The translations under genes and the position numbers were made by a program. The notes under the pieces were generated by a model that was not told where the DNA came from, ran no database searches, and saw only the letters and a list, made by a program, of their open reading frames with translations. Below are positions 6,276 through 8,245 of a stretch of DNA of 8,245 bases, one piece after another (position 1 is the stretch's first letter; each line of letters starts with the position of its first letter). Where the stretch lies: positions 1 through 8,245 of the forward strand of contig JALHTA010000276.1 of NCBI GenBank assembly GCA_022865545.1. The letters run 5' to 3'. This DNA is from Actinomycetota bacterium. Its GTDB lineage: Bacteria > Actinomycetota > Humimicrobiia > Humimicrobiales > Humimicrobiaceae.

Positions 6276-7364
6276 TTGGCAGAGACAAAAAGAGATTATT
6301 ATGAAGTGCTGGGAGTAACCCGTACTTGTACAGTAATTGAAATAAAAAAAGCTTATAGAAAACTGGCACGCCAGTATCATCCTGATGTAAATAATGGGGA
6401 TCCTCAGTCAGAAGAGCAGTTTAAGGAGATCTCCGAGGCTTATGCCGTACTATCAAGCGATGATAAGAGGCAGCAGTATGACAGATTCGGGTTCTCAAAT
6501 AATCTTTTTGAAGATTTTGATTTTAGCAGTACATTTTCGGAATTTGGTTTCGGTGATATCTTTAATACCTTCTTCGGCTCAGGTTCCGGCGGGGGATTTG
6601 GAGGCGGCAGGGGCAATGCCCGCAGTCGCGGGGCGGATATCGGAACCGAGACAGAAGTAAGTTTTAAGGAAGCTGCTTTTGGCATCAAGAAGGAATTAGA
6701 ATATGCTGTAGATGATATTTGTGAAAAATGCAGCGGTAAAGGTGCCGAAAATGATGATGATATTGAGACCTGCGGGCAATGTGGAGGTGCAGGTAAAGTC
6801 CGGGTGACCAGGCAGACCTTCATAGGAAATGTTATAACAACGGCTACATGCGATAGCTGTAGAGGTTCCGGGAAGAAAATAAATAATCCTTGCAGACAAT
6901 GCAGGGGGCAGGGCCACTATCACATTAAGAAGAAAATAAAAGTAGATATACCTGCAGGGATCCATGACGGTGACAGGATGAGGGTCGCAGGAAAGGGTAA
7001 TTCCCTTGGGAGGGGCTCAATAAACGGCGACCTCTTTATAACTATCAGGGTAACCCCGCATAAATCGTTTAAAAGGGATGGCGATGATGTACTGGCAGAG
7101 ATAAATATATCATTTGCCCAGGCAGCTCTTGGAGTAAAGCTTGAAGCAGAGACCCTGGATGGTCCGGAGAGAATAAATATCAAGCCGGGAACACAGCCCG
7201 GGACCAAAATAGTCCTGAGATCAAGGGGTTTTGTCCAGTTGAATGGGTACAGGAGAGGAAATCATATTATAAATATAAAAGTAAATATTCCTTTAAGATT
7301 AAACAGGAAGGAAAAAGAAATGCTTGTCCATTATGCTGAAGGAAGAAAAGAGCAGATAAATTGA
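6276..7364 (+). CDS. dnaJ: Chaperone DnaJ (type I Hsp40), TTG start
   Basis: Co-chaperone that stimulates DnaK ATP hydrolysis and delivers unfolded clients. It has 362 aa with all type I parts. The J-domain (about 6-71) carries HPD at 35-37, followed by a Gly/Phe-rich linker (about 72-120, FGSGSGGGFGGGRG). Four CxxCxGxG zinc-binding repeats have Cys 149/152, 166/169, 192/195 and 206/209, and the C-terminal client-binding domains run to the end. The start is TTG at 6276: AAGGTGG lies 6 nt upstream and the next residues, AETKRDYYEVLGV, are the normal DnaJ N-terminus. The C-terminal segment LRSRGFVQLNGYRRG differs from the usual LRGKGVP.L.GYGRG form. It lacks dnaK and grpE beside it, as in actinobacterial dnaJ2 loci. 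Co-transcription with hrcA and rsmE is likely. Confidence 0.95.
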   Translation: MAETKRDYYEVLGVTRTCTVIEIKKAYRKLARQYHPDVNNGDPQSEEQFKEISEAYAVLSSDDKRQQYDRFGFSNNLFEDFDFSSTFSEFGFGDIFNTFFGSGSGGGFGGGRGNARSRGADIGTETEVSFKEAAFGIKKELEYAVDDICEKCSGKGAENDDDIETCGQCGGAGKVRVTRQTFIGNVITTATCDSCRGSGKKINNPCRQCRGQGHYHIKKKIKVDIPAGIHDGDRMRVAGKGNSLGRGSINGDLFITIRVTPHKSFKRDGDDVLAEINISFAQAALGVKLEAETLDGPERINIKPGTQPGTKIVLRSRGFVQLNGYRRGNHIINIKVNIPLRLNRKEKEMLVHYAEGRKEQIN

Positions 7365-7417
7365 CGGGGAAGTTTTCTAAAGTTTATTTATTATCCTAAA
7401 TAAGGAAGTAGAGGGCA

Positions 7418-8161
7418 ATGAGTCATCCTTATTTTTTTATTAGTCCGTCCCAGGTTACCGGGACCAGAATAATACTATCTGATAGAAATGAATTAAAACA
7501 CCTTTGCAGGGTTTTAAGATGTAAACAAGGAGATATCGTATATTTTTCTGATAATGAAAAATCTGTTTACCGCACAAGGACTTTAAGCATTGATAAGGAT
7601 GAGGGTCTTTTCGAAATCGAGGAAAAACATGCTCTTAAAAAGAGTAGGATAGGGAAGACACTTTTTCAATGTGTTCTTAAGAAAAATGCAATGGAATTTG
7701 TTATCCAAAAATCGGTTGAAATAGGTGCCAGTAATATTATTCCGGTCATCAGCTCAAGAGCGGTACCGGATATTTTAGATAAAAAAAATAAGCACCAGAG
7801 GTGGCAAAAGATCGCAGATGAAGCTGCCAAGCAATGCAAGAGGCAGTCAAGATGCCTGATAGGTGAACCTGTAAAAATTGCAAATATTGATCCCTCTTCT
7901 TATAGCTTATTCTATGTACCCCATGAGGCTGTATCCGCCATGAAGGGAGGCAACCTGATCTCACATCTAATGTCGCTTAAACCGCCCGCAAATATTGGAG
8001 TCCTAATAGGTCCCGAAGGCGGTCTTTCGGAGGATGAAGCCAGCCTTCTTGAAACAAAAGGAGCGGTCATTACCGGTCTTGGGAAGAATATACTAAGGGC
8101 TGAGACTGCATCTATCTATTTTTTATCCGTCCTGGATTTTTTATTGAAATCAAACAACTAA
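7418..8161 (+). CDS. rsmE: 16S rRNA (uracil1498-N3)-methyltransferase RsmE
   Basis: SPOUT-class enzyme that methylates N3 of U1498 in 16S rRNA using S-adenosylmethionine. The 247 aa are of normal length. The N-terminal PUA-like RNA-binding part has HLCRVLRCKQGD (28-39). The methyltransferase part shows EFVIQKSVEIGASNIIPV (93-110), RWQKIADEAAKQCKR (128-142), the SAM-knot GPEGGLSEDE (198-207) and LGKNILRAETA (221-231), all family hallmarks. The ATG at 7418 follows GAGGG (short spacing) and AAGGAAG (longer spacing). The gap to dnaJ is 53 bp with no terminator. Its position after dnaJ is conserved in both Actinobacteria and Firmicutes, although prmA, which lies between them in Bacillus, is absent here. 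Confidence 0.95.
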   Translation: MSHPYFFISPSQVTGTRIILSDRNELKHLCRVLRCKQGDIVYFSDNEKSVYRTRTLSIDKDEGLFEIEEKHALKKSRIGKTLFQCVLKKNAMEFVIQKSVEIGASNIIPVISSRAVPDILDKKNKHQRWQKIADEAAKQCKRQSRCLIGEPVKIANIDPSSYSLFYVPHEAVSAMKGGNLISHLMSLKPPANIGVLIGPEGGLSEDEASLLETKGAVITGLGKNILRAETASIYFLSVLDFLLKSNN

Positions 8162-8179
8162 GACTAGCAACTATTATAT

Positions 8180-8245
8180 ATGATAAGATTTTCTATAAAT
8201 ACACTCGGTTGCAAGGTAAATCTTTGTGAATCTGACGATATATCA
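8180..8245 (+). CDS. MtaB/MiaB-like tRNA methylthiotransferase, 3' end outside the window
   Basis: Only the first 22 codons are present, and the frame is open to the window end. They encode FSINTLGCKVNLCESDDIS, which matches the N-terminal UPF0004 domain of radical SAM methylthiotransferases. TLGCKVN with the first cluster-binding Cys (residue 11) is most like MtaB (YqeV), which makes 2-methylthio-t6A at tRNA position 37; MiaB is the alternative. An in-frame TAG at 8165 leaves ATG 8180 as the only ATG start. No good SD is visible in the 18 bp after rsmE, so translation may rely on coupling. The position directly after rsmE matches the rsmE-mtaB order known in Bacillus. Confidence 0.85.
   Translation, partial: MIRFSINTLGCKVNLCESDDIS

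Noticed and set aside
6394..7207. Long open frames on both strands overlapping dnaJ
   Set aside because: They are shadows of the Gly- and Cys-rich dnaJ coding sequence, with no SD and no recognisable domain.
1..8245. Mobile elements, CRISPR arrays, tRNA or rRNA genes
   Set aside because: No transposase or integrase, regularly spaced repeats, attachment-site pairs, or tRNA/rRNA signatures were seen on either strand.

Overview
The window is bacterial chromosome of low G+C (judged by eye; Arg codons are mostly AGA/AGG and Ile is often ATA). It carries ordinary, well-conserved genes in two blocks that diverge from a shared AT-rich control region at about 4768-5140. The order hrcA-dnaJ-rsmE resembles the second dnaJ locus of Actinobacteria. 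A methylthiotransferase gene after rsmE also recalls the Firmicutes order hrcA-grpE-dnaK-dnaJ-prmA-rsmE-mtaB, minus grpE, dnaK and prmA. I would guess an uncultured or deep-branching Gram-positive-related lineage with low G+C, but the sequence does not settle this.

Left block. Positions 2-1081 (+) hold the 3' part of a major facilitator superfamily transporter whose start lies before the window. It converges on a five-gene minus-strand operon (4767 down to 1124): thiamine pyrophosphokinase, then an ABC importer (permease, THI5/NMT1-type lipoprotein, ATPase), then a small thiamine-binding (DUF77/MTH1187-type) protein. A clear TPP riboswitch (4868-4960, minus) followed by an intrinsic terminator hairpin (4811-4849) precedes the operon. 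The logic is vitamin B1 salvage: import thiamine or a pyrimidine precursor, phosphorylate thiamine to TPP, and stop transcription when TPP is plentiful.

Right block (+). hrcA (5141-6181), a type I dnaJ with a TTG start (6276-7364), rsmE (7418-8161) and the first 22 codons of an MtaB/MiaB-like radical SAM methylthiotransferase (8180 to the window end). They run in one direction with short gaps and probably form a heat-shock and RNA-modification operon. An extended -10 promoter and a perfect 9-bp inverted repeat lie at the probable hrcA transcription start. No CIRCE element is visible.

I found no mobile element, CRISPR array, rRNA, tRNA or clearly new system. The points most worth a second look are the unresolved importer substrate, the unusual inverted repeat at the hrcA promoter in place of CIRCE, and the separation of dnaJ from dnaK/grpE.
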